Assembly (NCBI GenBank): GCA_030628305.1
Contig: DAOVRE010000136.1
Location: 1 to 5,390, forward strand
DNA: 5,390 nt
Direction: 5' to 3'
Source: Candidatus Heimdallarchaeota archaeon
GTDB taxonomy: Archaea > Asgardarchaeota > Heimdallarchaeia > Heimdallarchaeales > Heimdallarchaeaceae
The notes under the pieces were generated by a model, which was not told the origin of the DNA, made no database searches, and was given only the letters and a program-made list of their open reading frames with translations. A program made the translations under genes and the position numbers. Shown one piece after another: positions 1 through 5,390 of the stretch (the stretch's first letter is position 1; each line of letters opens with the position of its first letter).

Positions 1-586
1 GGTGATTGAAACCTGGGTTCAACCAGGCTAAGACCCAGTAAACGCCGGAGCTAACTATGAGCTTCTTAAGGTAGGCAAATGCCTTGTCTGCTAATTACAG
101 ACGTCCATGAAGGGACCAACGAGGTGCCCACTGTCTCCACCTAAAGCCTACTGAACCCACAGTCCAGCGAACAGTCTGGAACGCACCATCGGGAAGAGAA
201 GACCCTGTGGAGCTTTACTGCTGTCAGAGGCTGTTGTATTGGTGTGCATACATAGCATAGTCAGGAAACGTTATATCCTACATTCTCCGGGTTGTAGGGG
301 AGTTGAACTTGAAATACTGACTTTGTGCATTGGTACGACTTACCTCTCGCGAGGGGGACACCCCCTGCCTGGCAGTTTCACTGGGGCGGTAGCCTCTTGA
401 AAAGATATCAAGAGGGCCCAAAGCCAAGCTCAACCGGGACAGAAATCCGGTGTAGAGTGCAAGGGCAAAAGCTTGGTTGACTGTGAACTCACCAACACGG
501 TTCGCAGATGTTAACGCAGGGCCTAGCGATCCTTCGCAATGCCCTTAGTAGGCGGCGGAGGTGGCAGAAAAGTTACCCCAGGGGTA
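1..586 (+). rRNA. 23S rRNA, 3' part, exon upstream of the intron (5' end outside window)
   Basis: Large-subunit rRNA from the helix 68/69 region to the peptidyl-transferase ring. Landmarks in order: the helix 69 loop CTAACTATGA (51-60); a perfect GTCTG/CAGAC stem in the helix 71 region (near 87-103); GAAGACCCTGTGGAGC (199-214), with G198 at the E. coli 2058 position as in archaea and eukaryotes rather than bacterial A; the P-loop CTGGGGCGGT (381-390); and the strand CAGGGGTA (579-586) entering the catalytic centre. The stretch near 400-480 (AAGATATCAAGAGGGCCC, then AGAGTGCAAGGGCAAAAGC) follows the archaeal pattern. Several near-universal positions are changed (AAACGCCGG at 40-48, CATGAAGGG at 106-114, GGGG for GGGA at 581-584). 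Stems remain paired, so this looks like a functional but divergent gene rather than a decayed copy. Confidence 0.95.
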
Positions 587-967
587 ACTGCGCTTCTTTA
601 TAATACTTACGTGTAAAGTTGTGCTCTCATCTGGGTAACATTTATCTGTTGCAAAAATTTTTTCAATTGGCAGAGCTAAAATAAATTATTAGAAAATTGC
701 TCCTGTCTTCAATTTCCGGTGAGGAAATTATATAGGTTTTCGCCAAATTGGCATAATAAAATCTTGAACAGAATGGGTCCATTATCTGTCTGATATCCCA
801 ACAAATTGATAAGGAATTCCCTAAAAAGATTAACAACACAACAGATGAAGAGCTACAACAAAAGCGTGAGTACTCGATAGGTGACAAGATTGGTAACTGC
901 CCTTCACGGGGTTAACAATTGATCTTCGAACCAATGTGCTATGTATTTTGCATAAGCGCAGCCCTGA
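587..967 (+). other. Intron in 23S rRNA at the peptidyl-transferase centre (archaeal BHB type favoured)
   Basis: The conserved GGGATAACAG of the catalytic ring is broken after GGGGTA and resumes as ACAGAGTTG, leaving a 381-nt insertion of lower GC content. Junctions can slide by 3 nt because AAC occurs at both ends (586-588 and 967-969). Bases 588-595 (CTGCGCTT) pair perfectly with 954-961 (AAGCGCAG). Next to this stem, 581-584 pair with 962-965 as a 4-bp helix with one G-U. This leaves 3-nt bulges TAA (585-587) and GAA (966-968) on opposite strands. Cutting each after its second base, the rule for the archaeal splicing endonuclease, joins GGGGTA to ACAGAG and restores the conserved sequence. 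An outer exon-exon helix is not evident, so the motif is relaxed. No intact homing endonuclease is encoded. An internal stem ATTGG/CCAAT (889-893 with 931-935) encloses TAAC..CCC/GGG..GTTA (894-914). A group I intron with slightly shifted ends (586-966) is the main alternative. Confidence 0.85.
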
Positions 968-1455
968 ACAGAGTTGTCGTGGGTAAGAGTTCACATCGAC
1001 CTCACGGCTTGCTACCTCGATGTCGGCTCTTCCTAGCTTGGTCCTGATTCAGGGGCCAAGAGTGGGGTTGTTCGCCCATTAAAAGGGAACGTGAGCTGGG
1101 TTTAGACCGTTGTGAGACAGGTTGGATTCTATCTGATGGTGCTGGCGGGCGATTGAGAGTAAAGCTTCCACAGTACGAGAGGAACAGGCAGCTGGGGCCG
1201 CTGGTGTATCGGTTGTTCTACCGAGCATGCCGAGTAGCTAAGCCCTTGTAGATAAGAGCGGAATGCATCTACGCTCGAAGCTACCCTCGAAACGAGTCGC
1301 CCACTCTGCAACACTATAAAGGGACTGGTGACAGTAACTTTCGTTGTAGACGAGAACGCGGAAAGAAGATCCGTTTGATAGAGAAGGGATGTACGCGTCG
1401 AGCTTAGGCGAGATGTTTAGTCCACTTCCACTAATTGTTCAAGCGTAGTTAGGCC
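968..1455 (+). rRNA. 23S rRNA, 3' exon (3' end approximate)
   Basis: Continues the rRNA from the A2451 equivalent to the 3' terminus. Landmarks: TAAGAGTTCACATCGAC (984-1000); the central-loop strand CGATGTCGGCTC (1018-1029); the A-loop region GAGCTGGGTTTAGACCG (1093-1109); and the sarcin-ricin loop AGTACGAGAGGA (1172-1183), the binding site of elongation factors. The sequence after it, up to the 3'-terminal ACTAATTGTTCAAGCG (near 1430-1445), follows archaeal 23S genes. The 3' end is set near 1445-1455 by comparison with the usual terminal ACTAAT...C motif, not by a mapped end. No large expansion segment is seen between the sarcin-ricin loop and the 3' end. All central elements downstream of the intron keep consensus sequence. 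Confidence 0.95.
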
Positions 1456-1484
1456 AAATAGGAATCGGTTCGTCAGATTCTTGG
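1454..1484 (+). other. Hairpin just after the 23S rRNA end
   Basis: CCAA (1454-1457) pairs with TTGG (1481-1484), and GAATC (1462-1466) pairs with GATTC (1476-1480). The 5' side carries a 4-nt bulge and the loop is nine bases. It lies where the 3' processing or trailer region of the rRNA transcript would be. It could guide trimming of the precursor or act with the following U-tracts. The function is inference; the pairing is visible in the sequence. Confidence 0.35.
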
Positions 1485-1520
1485 AGAGTTCTTGTCAGCT
1501 GATTTTAGTTTACTTGAAAT

Positions 1521-1548
1521 ATTTTTTTGACTCTTTTGTATTTTTTTA
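1521..1548 (+). terminator. Double U-tract terminator of the rRNA transcript
   Basis: Three T-runs stand close together: seven T's at 1522-1528, four at 1534-1537 and seven at 1541-1547, about 70-100 bases past the rRNA end. Archaeal RNA polymerase terminates at consecutive U-rich tracts without needing a hairpin, so these are the likely end of the rRNA transcript. No other gene lies between the rRNA and these tracts. Confidence 0.65.
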
Positions 1549-1821
1549 CAATTATTCAATAAATAACATAGAGAAGTTTCTGCTTACAAGACTTGGTGAT
1601 TATTATTTATTATTTATTCTTACCTTCACTGATTAACAACTAGAGAATAAAATGAAAAACTAACAGGAAAAAAATAAGTCAATTGAGACTCAGAGAATTG
1701 TTGGATTCAAATCCATTCTTTATTATCAAGTTTAGCGAAGGTATTTTATACTCTTTTCTCGTTTTAATTAATGGTAACAACAGAGTGATTTACTGAGGAA
1801 AGAATTTAGTGGGGACTAAGT
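1549..1821. other. AT-rich intergenic region without a recognised gene
   Basis: No 5S rRNA, tRNA or supported coding region is seen on either strand between the rRNA terminator and the next gene. It contains a short low-complexity run of the 7-nt unit ATTATTT repeated about 2.4 times (about 1602-1618). It also contains a small palindrome-like TGGATTCAAATCCA (1702-1715), which resembles a tRNA T-arm but lacks the rest of a tRNA. The downstream end holds the probable promoter of the following gene. Confidence 0.5.
1744..1750 (+). promoter_or_regulatory. Candidate TATA box for the TPR-like gene
   Basis: TTTTATA matches the archaeal TATA-box pattern. It would place a transcription start near 1775, giving a leader of roughly 45 bases before the ATG. 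Purines lie upstream (GCGAAGG, 1735-1741) where a BRE element would sit. In AT-rich DNA such a match is weak evidence on its own. Confidence 0.35.
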
Positions 1822-3507
1822 ATGTTTAATATTAAAGAATTCTACAAAGCAAGGGAAAGATTGTTTGAGAATCAGAATAATATACATACTTTGCCTGATT
1901 TGAAGAATTGTCTATCAGATTTAAATATAGTTTGTGCTAATGAAAGATCTTCAGATTTAGCTAATTTGCTTTCAGTCTTTATAGAATTAGCAAAAACATT
2001 CAATGATGACAACATCTTATTTGAACTATACTGGAAATATTTTTTTCAAACATATTATTTTGTTAAAGAACTGAAAAAAACAGAGAAAATAGTTGATGAA
2101 TTGCGATTAATTGCAAAAAGGACTAACTGTATTAATCGCCTTTCAATAGTTTATCAAGCGGAATCACTCGTCAAGCAACTGCTTAACAAAAAATCAGCTG
2201 CAATAAATTTGATGAATAAGTCTTTAGCATTAATTGAATCTCATAAAGATGTTTATTCCTTAACATATTATAGAGCCTTGTACTCCTATACATATTTTCT
2301 CTCTCAGGAACAACATAGATATACAGAAACAATAGAAAATATTGAGAACTGCTTAGCTTATTATTCAAATAGTAATAGTATGAGAGGTTTAATGTTGGTT
2401 ATACATCTTCTGTTAAAGATTTATACTTTTACAGGTAAAGAAAAGAGCATTGAAGATCTATTACAATGGGTACTAAATAATGATCAGATACAAAATAATC
2501 TTTTACATAGTCATTCTATTTCATTGAATTGTAAGATTGGAATTTCCTATACAATCCGCAACAAACTTGATGATGCTATCGGTTATTTGGAAAAAGCTTA
2601 TTCTGAGGTAAATGAACAAAATCTGCAGAATGATATGATGTATGAATATACCGATATTCTTAGGTTCTTGAGTAGGTGCTATGCTTATCAAGGGAAATTC
2701 CAGCTAGCTTATGATCTATTGGTAGATTTAGCAAATTTCATGGAAGATGAGCATGTAAAATCAAATTATTATGCAAGAGGTAAAAAATACATATTTGTAA
2801 GTTCATATTATACGCTTTTGTTTATTTTCATTCAACTAGACTTAAACATTGAAAATGTAAAGAATGAAAAATTAAGAGAAATTTACGAATATACTAATTC
2901 TTTATTAAACAAGTCTAAAGTTTCTGAAGAACTTATTTTGAGCGCTTTTTCTGAAGATAAAACCATACAAGAAATATTTGATGATAATATTGATAAAACT
3001 GAAACTGAGATTTCAATTATTTTACGGCAGTTGTTACTTACACATGTACCTTATAAAAACCAAGAAAAAAATGTTCCAACCATAGAGAAGCTAAGGGAAT
3101 ACGCTATCGACCCACTATATGCCGATATTCTGTTAGGAAAGATTCTCATTTCAATGGGAAATTACAATAAATTTAAAGAAATAGTAACCAGAATTGCAAG
3201 AGGAACAACTGAAACTAAAGCTCCTATCTTGAAAATCTGGAGAGATTTTTATGTATTATTAGACAATTACCTAGATGATCCTAATAACAAAGATATTGTT
3301 GAAAAACTCGTAAGGTTAGAAGAGTACTGTAGAAAGAATAATTTTGTTAAGATGGCGGAAGAGATACAAATGTATCATAGGTTAATTTCTTCCACAAAGA
3401 CAATAAATCAATTTTCAGATAAGTTTAAACAAACAGCATTTATGGATATATACGACGTAGAATCAAAAAGAATGGCAATAGAATTTCTAGATAGTAAAAA
3501 TAGTTAA
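1822..3507 (+). CDS. TPR-like all-helical solenoid protein, 561 aa, function unknown
   Basis: A complete 561-residue protein with no signal peptide, and no convincing transmembrane segment. It is built almost entirely of amphipathic helix pairs of TPR-like spacing. The clearest repeats lie at residues 104-140 (NRLSIVYQAE..., then AINLMNKSLALIE), 190-220, 233-265 (KIGISYTIRNKLDDAIGYLEKAYSE) and 275-306 (ILRFLSRCYAYQGKFQLAYDLL). A further helical stretch covers 430-520, after a more divergent acidic stretch around 365-400. No enzyme motif or nucleotide-binding loop is visible, so a scaffold or protein-binding role is inferred from fold alone. The ATG at 1822 follows GTGGGG (1809-1814) and GAGG (1795-1798); an upstream ATG at 1771 stops after five codons. 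The gene is monocistronic by its surroundings: the rRNA terminator lies before it and a convergent small gene 24 bases after it. Composition is AT-rich, like the other coding regions here. I do not recognise a named family. Confidence 0.93.
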   Translation: MFNIKEFYKARERLFENQNNIHTLPDLKNCLSDLNIVCANERSSDLANLLSVFIELAKTFNDDNILFELYWKYFFQTYYFVKELKKTEKIVDELRLIAKRTNCINRLSIVYQAESLVKQLLNKKSAAINLMNKSLALIESHKDVYSLTYYRALYSYTYFLSQEQHRYTETIENIENCLAYYSNSNSMRGLMLVIHLLLKIYTFTGKEKSIEDLLQWVLNNDQIQNNLLHSHSISLNCKIGISYTIRNKLDDAIGYLEKAYSEVNEQNLQNDMMYEYTDILRFLSRCYAYQGKFQLAYDLLVDLANFMEDEHVKSNYYARGKKYIFVSSYYTLLFIFIQLDLNIENVKNEKLREIYEYTNSLLNKSKVSEELILSAFSEDKTIQEIFDDNIDKTETEISIILRQLLLTHVPYKNQEKNVPTIEKLREYAIDPLYADILLGKILISMGNYNKFKEIVTRIARGTTETKAPILKIWRDFYVLLDNYLDDPNNKDIVEKLVRLEEYCRKNNFVKMAEEIQMYHRLISSTKTINQFSDKFKQTAFMDIYDVESKRMAIEFLDSKNS

Positions 3508-3512
3508 ACGTG

Positions 3513-3519
3513 AAAAAAA
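3513..3519 (-). terminator. U-tract terminator of the small minus-strand genes
   Basis: Seven A's on the plus strand give a seven-U run in a minus-strand transcript, 12 bases beyond the stop codon of the 32-residue microprotein. This placement fits archaeal termination. It also lies within the 24-base gap separating the two convergent genes. Confidence 0.5.
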
Positions 3520-3531
3520 TAAGAAGAGAAG

Positions 3532-3630
3532 TTATATTTCTCTAATCGGCATCCAAGCAGGAGGTAGGTCTTCTCCATCAAAAGGTTCTGGGTCGTATTT
3601 AGTTGTTTGTTTCATGTTTGCATCACTCAT
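3532..3630 (-). CDS. Candidate microprotein, 32 aa, copy 1 of a tandem pair
   Basis: Minus-strand ATG at 3630-3628 with a stop at 3534-3532. The protein starts MSDANMKQTTKYDPEP, continues FDGEDLPPAW and ends MPIREI. It is short, acidic in the middle and proline-rich, with no membrane segment. The main support is the similar reading frame 76 bases upstream on the same strand (3707-3823). It shares K-Q, K-Y-D-x-E, D-G-[ED] and L-P-P in the same order, plus a closely matching start region. An internal Met at residue 6 would give a start aligned with that of the second copy. A U-tract follows the stop. No ribosome-binding site is obvious; translation could be leaderless or use a short leader. The family is not recognised and the function is unknown. 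A chance open frame is possible, but the paired similarity makes it less likely. Confidence 0.5.
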   Translation of the reverse strand: MSDANMKQTTKYDPEPFDGEDLPPAWMPIREI

Positions 3631-3637
3631 AGTTCAT
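3623..3637 (-). promoter_or_regulatory. Four-codon upstream frame overlapping the 32-aa start
   Basis: ATG AAC TAT GAG TGA on the minus strand begins seven bases before the proposed start and ends just inside the gene in another frame. The second small gene has the same arrangement. It may couple termination to initiation, or may only reflect common descent. Confidence 0.25.
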
Positions 3638-3706
3638 ATTCTACTATTATCTTTCAATGAAAGAATAAGTATGCAAGGGAAATTTATTGCCAATTGACTG
3701 ATTTTT

Positions 3707-3823
3707 CTAGTAAAAGCATTCAACGTAATTAGTATTTTCTGGAAAAAAGAAATCAATTTGGAGACTACAAGGGGGAAGAATAGATTCGTCTCCGTCTTCT
3801 TGATCATATTTTTGTTTAATCAT
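3707..3823 (-). CDS. Candidate microprotein, 38 aa, copy 2 of a tandem pair
   Basis: Minus-strand ATG at 3823-3821 with a stop TAG at 3709-3707. The protein begins MIKQKYDQEDGDES, continues ILPPCSLQIDFFFP and ends ENTNYVECFY. Its first half matches the 32-residue neighbour (K-Q-x-K-Y-D-x-E, D-G-D-E, then L-P-P). The second half differs: it is longer, more hydrophobic, and carries two cysteines (C19 and C36). It may therefore be a diverged or partly decayed copy. A TTTTAAAA element on the minus strand at 3866-3873 lies at a plausible promoter distance. It is separated by 76 bases from the next copy, with which it could be co-transcribed. No known family is recognised. Confidence 0.45.
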   Translation of the reverse strand: MIKQKYDQEDGDESILPPCSLQIDFFFPENTNYVECFY

Positions 3824-3830
3824 TATTCAT
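3816..3830 (-). promoter_or_regulatory. Four-codon upstream frame overlapping the 38-aa start
   Basis: ATG AAT AAT GAT TAA on the minus strand starts seven bases before the proposed start and stops just within the gene in another frame. Length, offset and most bases match the frame preceding the 32-aa copy. Confidence 0.25.
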
Positions 3831-3865
3831 CACTTGTTTATGTTATTATAGAAATGAGATTGAAC

Positions 3866-3873
3866 TTTTAAAA
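3866..3873 (-). promoter_or_regulatory. Candidate TATA box for the microprotein pair
   Basis: A TTTTAAAA palindrome reads as an archaeal TATA element on the minus strand. It would place a transcription start near 3840-3845, about 20 bases before the 38-aa start. The element is symmetric and so has no strand preference by itself; the assignment rests on distance to the gene. Confidence 0.3.
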
Positions 3874-3945
3874 CCCATAAAAAAAGAATTTGCAACTGTC
3901 AAACTACTTTATCTGCTTTGTTTAGAAGCAACAATTTTGCTGTGC

Positions 3946-3952
3946 TTTTATA
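3946..3952 (+). promoter_or_regulatory. Candidate TATA box for the membrane ATPase gene
   Basis: TTTTATA here would place a start near 3978, giving a leader of about 35 bases that includes the ribosome-binding site. A second candidate, TATAAAA at 3975-3981, would start transcription around 4004 and cut into that site, so the first is preferred. Confidence 0.35.
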
Positions 3953-4002
3953 GTTCGAAGTAGTACAACTTTTGTATAAAATCAGTCTTCTATCACCCCT
4001 AA

Positions 4003-4008
4003 GAGGAG
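4003..4008 (+). promoter_or_regulatory. Ribosome-binding site of the membrane ATPase gene
   Basis: GAGGAG lies five bases before the ATG at 4014 and fits the anti-Shine-Dalgarno end of archaeal 16S rRNA. It is the clearest such site in the window and supports the chosen start. Confidence 0.65.
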
Positions 4009-4013
4009 AGTTC

Positions 4014-5390
4014 ATGAGCAAAAAGAATAATCTCCATTATGAAAAAAGATACCAATATCAATCAAAAAAACACTCTAACAGAGTGCTAAAGAGTTTACTT
4101 CCCATTATTTCTGTTGTATCAGTAGGCATCATTTCTCTATTTTTCCTCTTCCCTGAGATTACAATATTGATTCCTTCGACCTTTGTTCAATCATTTTCTC
4201 TTTTTTGTGAGAGTGTAGGTACTGCCATAGTTATCTTTTTTACTTCTGTATTGACAAATAAATATTTTCTCATTTCACTTTTCTGTTTATTAGTCTGTTT
4301 AACAATCGTCTTCTTTTTGCCATATAGACCAGTTAAAAATAAGAAACAATATACCTTGAAAAAATTAGGTTTGCCTCTTTATCGGTCAGTCGGCATGGTT
4401 GTAGTTTATTCTTCTTCTTGCGATAACGCTAAAAATTTCAGATTCAATACTTATGCAAATAAGACTCATTCTGCTTTTCTCAGTAGTTTATTAATGAAGT
4501 TCAAACTTCTTTCTTTGGTCTTTTACAAAAACAATGAAAACCTTAACATGCTCCTTCCTATAGTTTCGAAGGGCTTTAATTTGAAAAACCTTCAAAATAA
4601 AATGAGAAGACAAATTGATTTTGTTGCTAATTCCCTTGATACTCATTATGGTAGCAAGATAAAAGAGCTATCAGCTGAGCAGGTCAATAATCTTCTACTT
4701 TCCTTAGAAAAAATGGAATCAAGAACAAGAGTGGATCTTACTTCTGATTTAATTAATAACTTCAATCTTACAGACCAATTACACAACACTCTCCTGAGAA
4801 AAGACACTGGTTGCACCTGTTTATTGATAAAAGTGGAGAAAAAATCTAGTGATAAGAGTCATTTGGCTTCAGACATGTTTATACTCTCTGAGAATAAAAA
4901 TCTAGAATCTCATGTTTTGAACTCCTGTGGATTGAAAAAGAAAAAAACACTGGTTTTGCTTAACAAGAGACTTAAATTTACCGATTTGTTGTTTTTATCT
5001 CTTCGGAAAAGAAATCTTTCAGAGATTGATGAGTTATCGACATTGTTTCATATCCCTCTCAATTATAAGGGTGGACCAATTTCAATTCGGTCTTCTCCCA
5101 CATCTACAAATCTCTCTTCTGCTCTTAAAGATCAGAATTTAATGATAGTGGGTCAGACAGTTGAGGGTGATGAAATAGGTAAAGATGTCACAATAAATGT
5201 TAAAGACCTTCTTCTAAACATAGAAATATTTGGGATGATTGGAAGAGGGAAGACGAAATTGGTCTCTTCTTTGTTAAAACAGGTTCTAGATTATAATGTT
5301 AGTGCTCTTGTTTTTGACATTAAAGGAGAATATTCTAGATTCTTCATTGACGATCCTCGCGTGGAAATTTTTACAATAGGAGAGCCTAGA
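4014..5390 (+). CDS. Membrane-anchored HerA/VirB4-type P-loop ATPase, N-terminal part (runs off window end)
   Basis: An open frame of 459 codons with no stop before the window edge. Residues 1-25 are basic and cytoplasmic in character. Hydrophobic helices follow at about 27-46, about 62-80 (weaker) and about 84-103, so the protein is membrane-anchored near its N-terminus. A basic, mixed alpha/beta region (105-365) has no recognised domain. Residues 375-402 resemble the strand-rich lead-in seen before the ATPase core in HerA/VirB4 (DUF87-like) proteins. The Walker A loop is GMIGRGKT (407-414), and ALVFDIKGEY (431-440) fits the conserved strand after it. Walker B and the remaining core lie outside the window. 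The family contains DNA-translocating motors, including type IV secretion and coupling ATPases and HerA. Membrane anchoring suggests transport or a membrane-bound machine, but that is inference. The start is supported by GAGGAG five bases upstream. No secretion or DNA-processing partner is visible here. Confidence 0.88.
   Translation, partial: MSKKNNLHYEKRYQYQSKKHSNRVLKSLLPIISVVSVGIISLFFLFPEITILIPSTFVQSFSLFCESVGTAIVIFFTSVLTNKYFLISLFCLLVCLTIVFFLPYRPVKNKKQYTLKKLGLPLYRSVGMVVVYSSSCDNAKNFRFNTYANKTHSAFLSSLLMKFKLLSLVFYKNNENLNMLLPIVSKGFNLKNLQNKMRRQIDFVANSLDTHYGSKIKELSAEQVNNLLLSLEKMESRTRVDLTSDLINNFNLTDQLHNTLLRKDTGCTCLLIKVEKKSSDKSHLASDMFILSENKNLESHVLNSCGLKKKKTLVLLNKRLKFTDLLFLSLRKRNLSEIDELSTLFHIPLNYKGGPISIRSSPTSTNLSSALKDQNLMIVGQTVEGDEIGKDVTINVKDLLLNIEIFGMIGRGKTKLVSSLLKQVLDYNVSALVFDIKGEYSRFFIDDPRVEIFTIGEPR

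Noticed and set aside
663..887. Minus-strand open frame of 74 codons
   Set aside because: It lies wholly inside the rRNA intron, antisense to the transcript, with no recognisable domain or start signals.
1129..1314. Minus-strand open frame of 61 codons
   Set aside because: It overlaps conserved 23S rRNA, including the sarcin-ricin loop, so the sequence is explained by the rRNA.
1600..1619. AT-rich 7-nt repeat as a CRISPR or replication-origin signal
   Set aside because: Only about 2.4 copies of a low-complexity unit, with no spacers, no longer repeats and no origin-binding motifs nearby.
1690..1725. tRNA-like T-arm (GGATTCAAATCC)
   Set aside because: The base before the loop is A instead of the conserved G, and no acceptor, D or anticodon stems can be drawn upstream.
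1771..1788. Upstream ATG as an alternative start of the TPR-like gene
   Set aside because: It reaches a stop after five codons and is not continuous with the gene.
2183..2368. Minus-strand open frame of 61 codons
   Set aside because: A shadow of the 561-residue gene on the other strand, with no independent support.
3975..3981. TATAAAA as the main promoter of the ATPase gene
   Set aside because: Its expected start near 4004 would remove part of the strong GAGGAG ribosome-binding site; the upstream TTTTATA fits better, though both could be used.

Overview
The window looks archaeal. It begins inside a 23S rRNA gene whose signature positions are archaeal: a G at the E. coli 2058 equivalent (G198), an archaeal-style P-loop and A-loop context, and an archaeal-style 3' domain. 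The protein-coding part is strongly AT-rich. Stop-proximal U-rich tracts and TATA-like boxes also fit an archaeon. I cannot fix the lineage. The 23S carries several changes at nearly universal positions, which suggests a divergent group. The long intergenic spaces argue weakly against a highly compacted genome. Asgard-like or DPANN-like archaea are both possible, and this is inference only.

Layout. Bases 1 to about 1455 are the 3' part of a 23S rRNA gene. It is split by a 381-nt insertion (about 587-967) exactly at the peptidyl-transferase centre, next to the equivalent of A2451. The two ends of the insertion pair with each other and with the 5' exon in a bulge-helix-bulge (BHB) geometry. Cutting each 3-nt bulge after its second base restores the conserved GGGGTAACAG, so I call it an archaeal BHB intron. 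A group I intron at the same site is the alternative to exclude. Bases 1456-1821 contain a post-rRNA hairpin, a double U-tract terminator, AT-rich sequence and a probable promoter. No 5S rRNA or tRNA follows.

Bases 1822-3507 (+) encode a 561-residue all-helical, TPR-like solenoid protein of unknown role. Bases 3508-4013 look intergenic but hold, on the minus strand, two tandem small reading frames (32 and 38 codons). They share a K-Q-x-K-Y-D-x-E...D-G-[ED]...L-P-P pattern and a matching start region, so they are probably a duplicated microprotein gene. From 4014 to the window end (+) runs the N-terminal part of a membrane-anchored P-loop ATPase of the HerA/VirB4 (DUF87-like) type. It has two or three transmembrane helices, then a long linker, then a Walker A motif near the cut end.

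Nothing in the sequence ties these genes into one pathway. The rRNA, the TPR protein, the microproteins and the ATPase each have their own apparent promoter or terminator signals. The items most worth following are the intron at the ribosome's catalytic site and the tandem microprotein pair.
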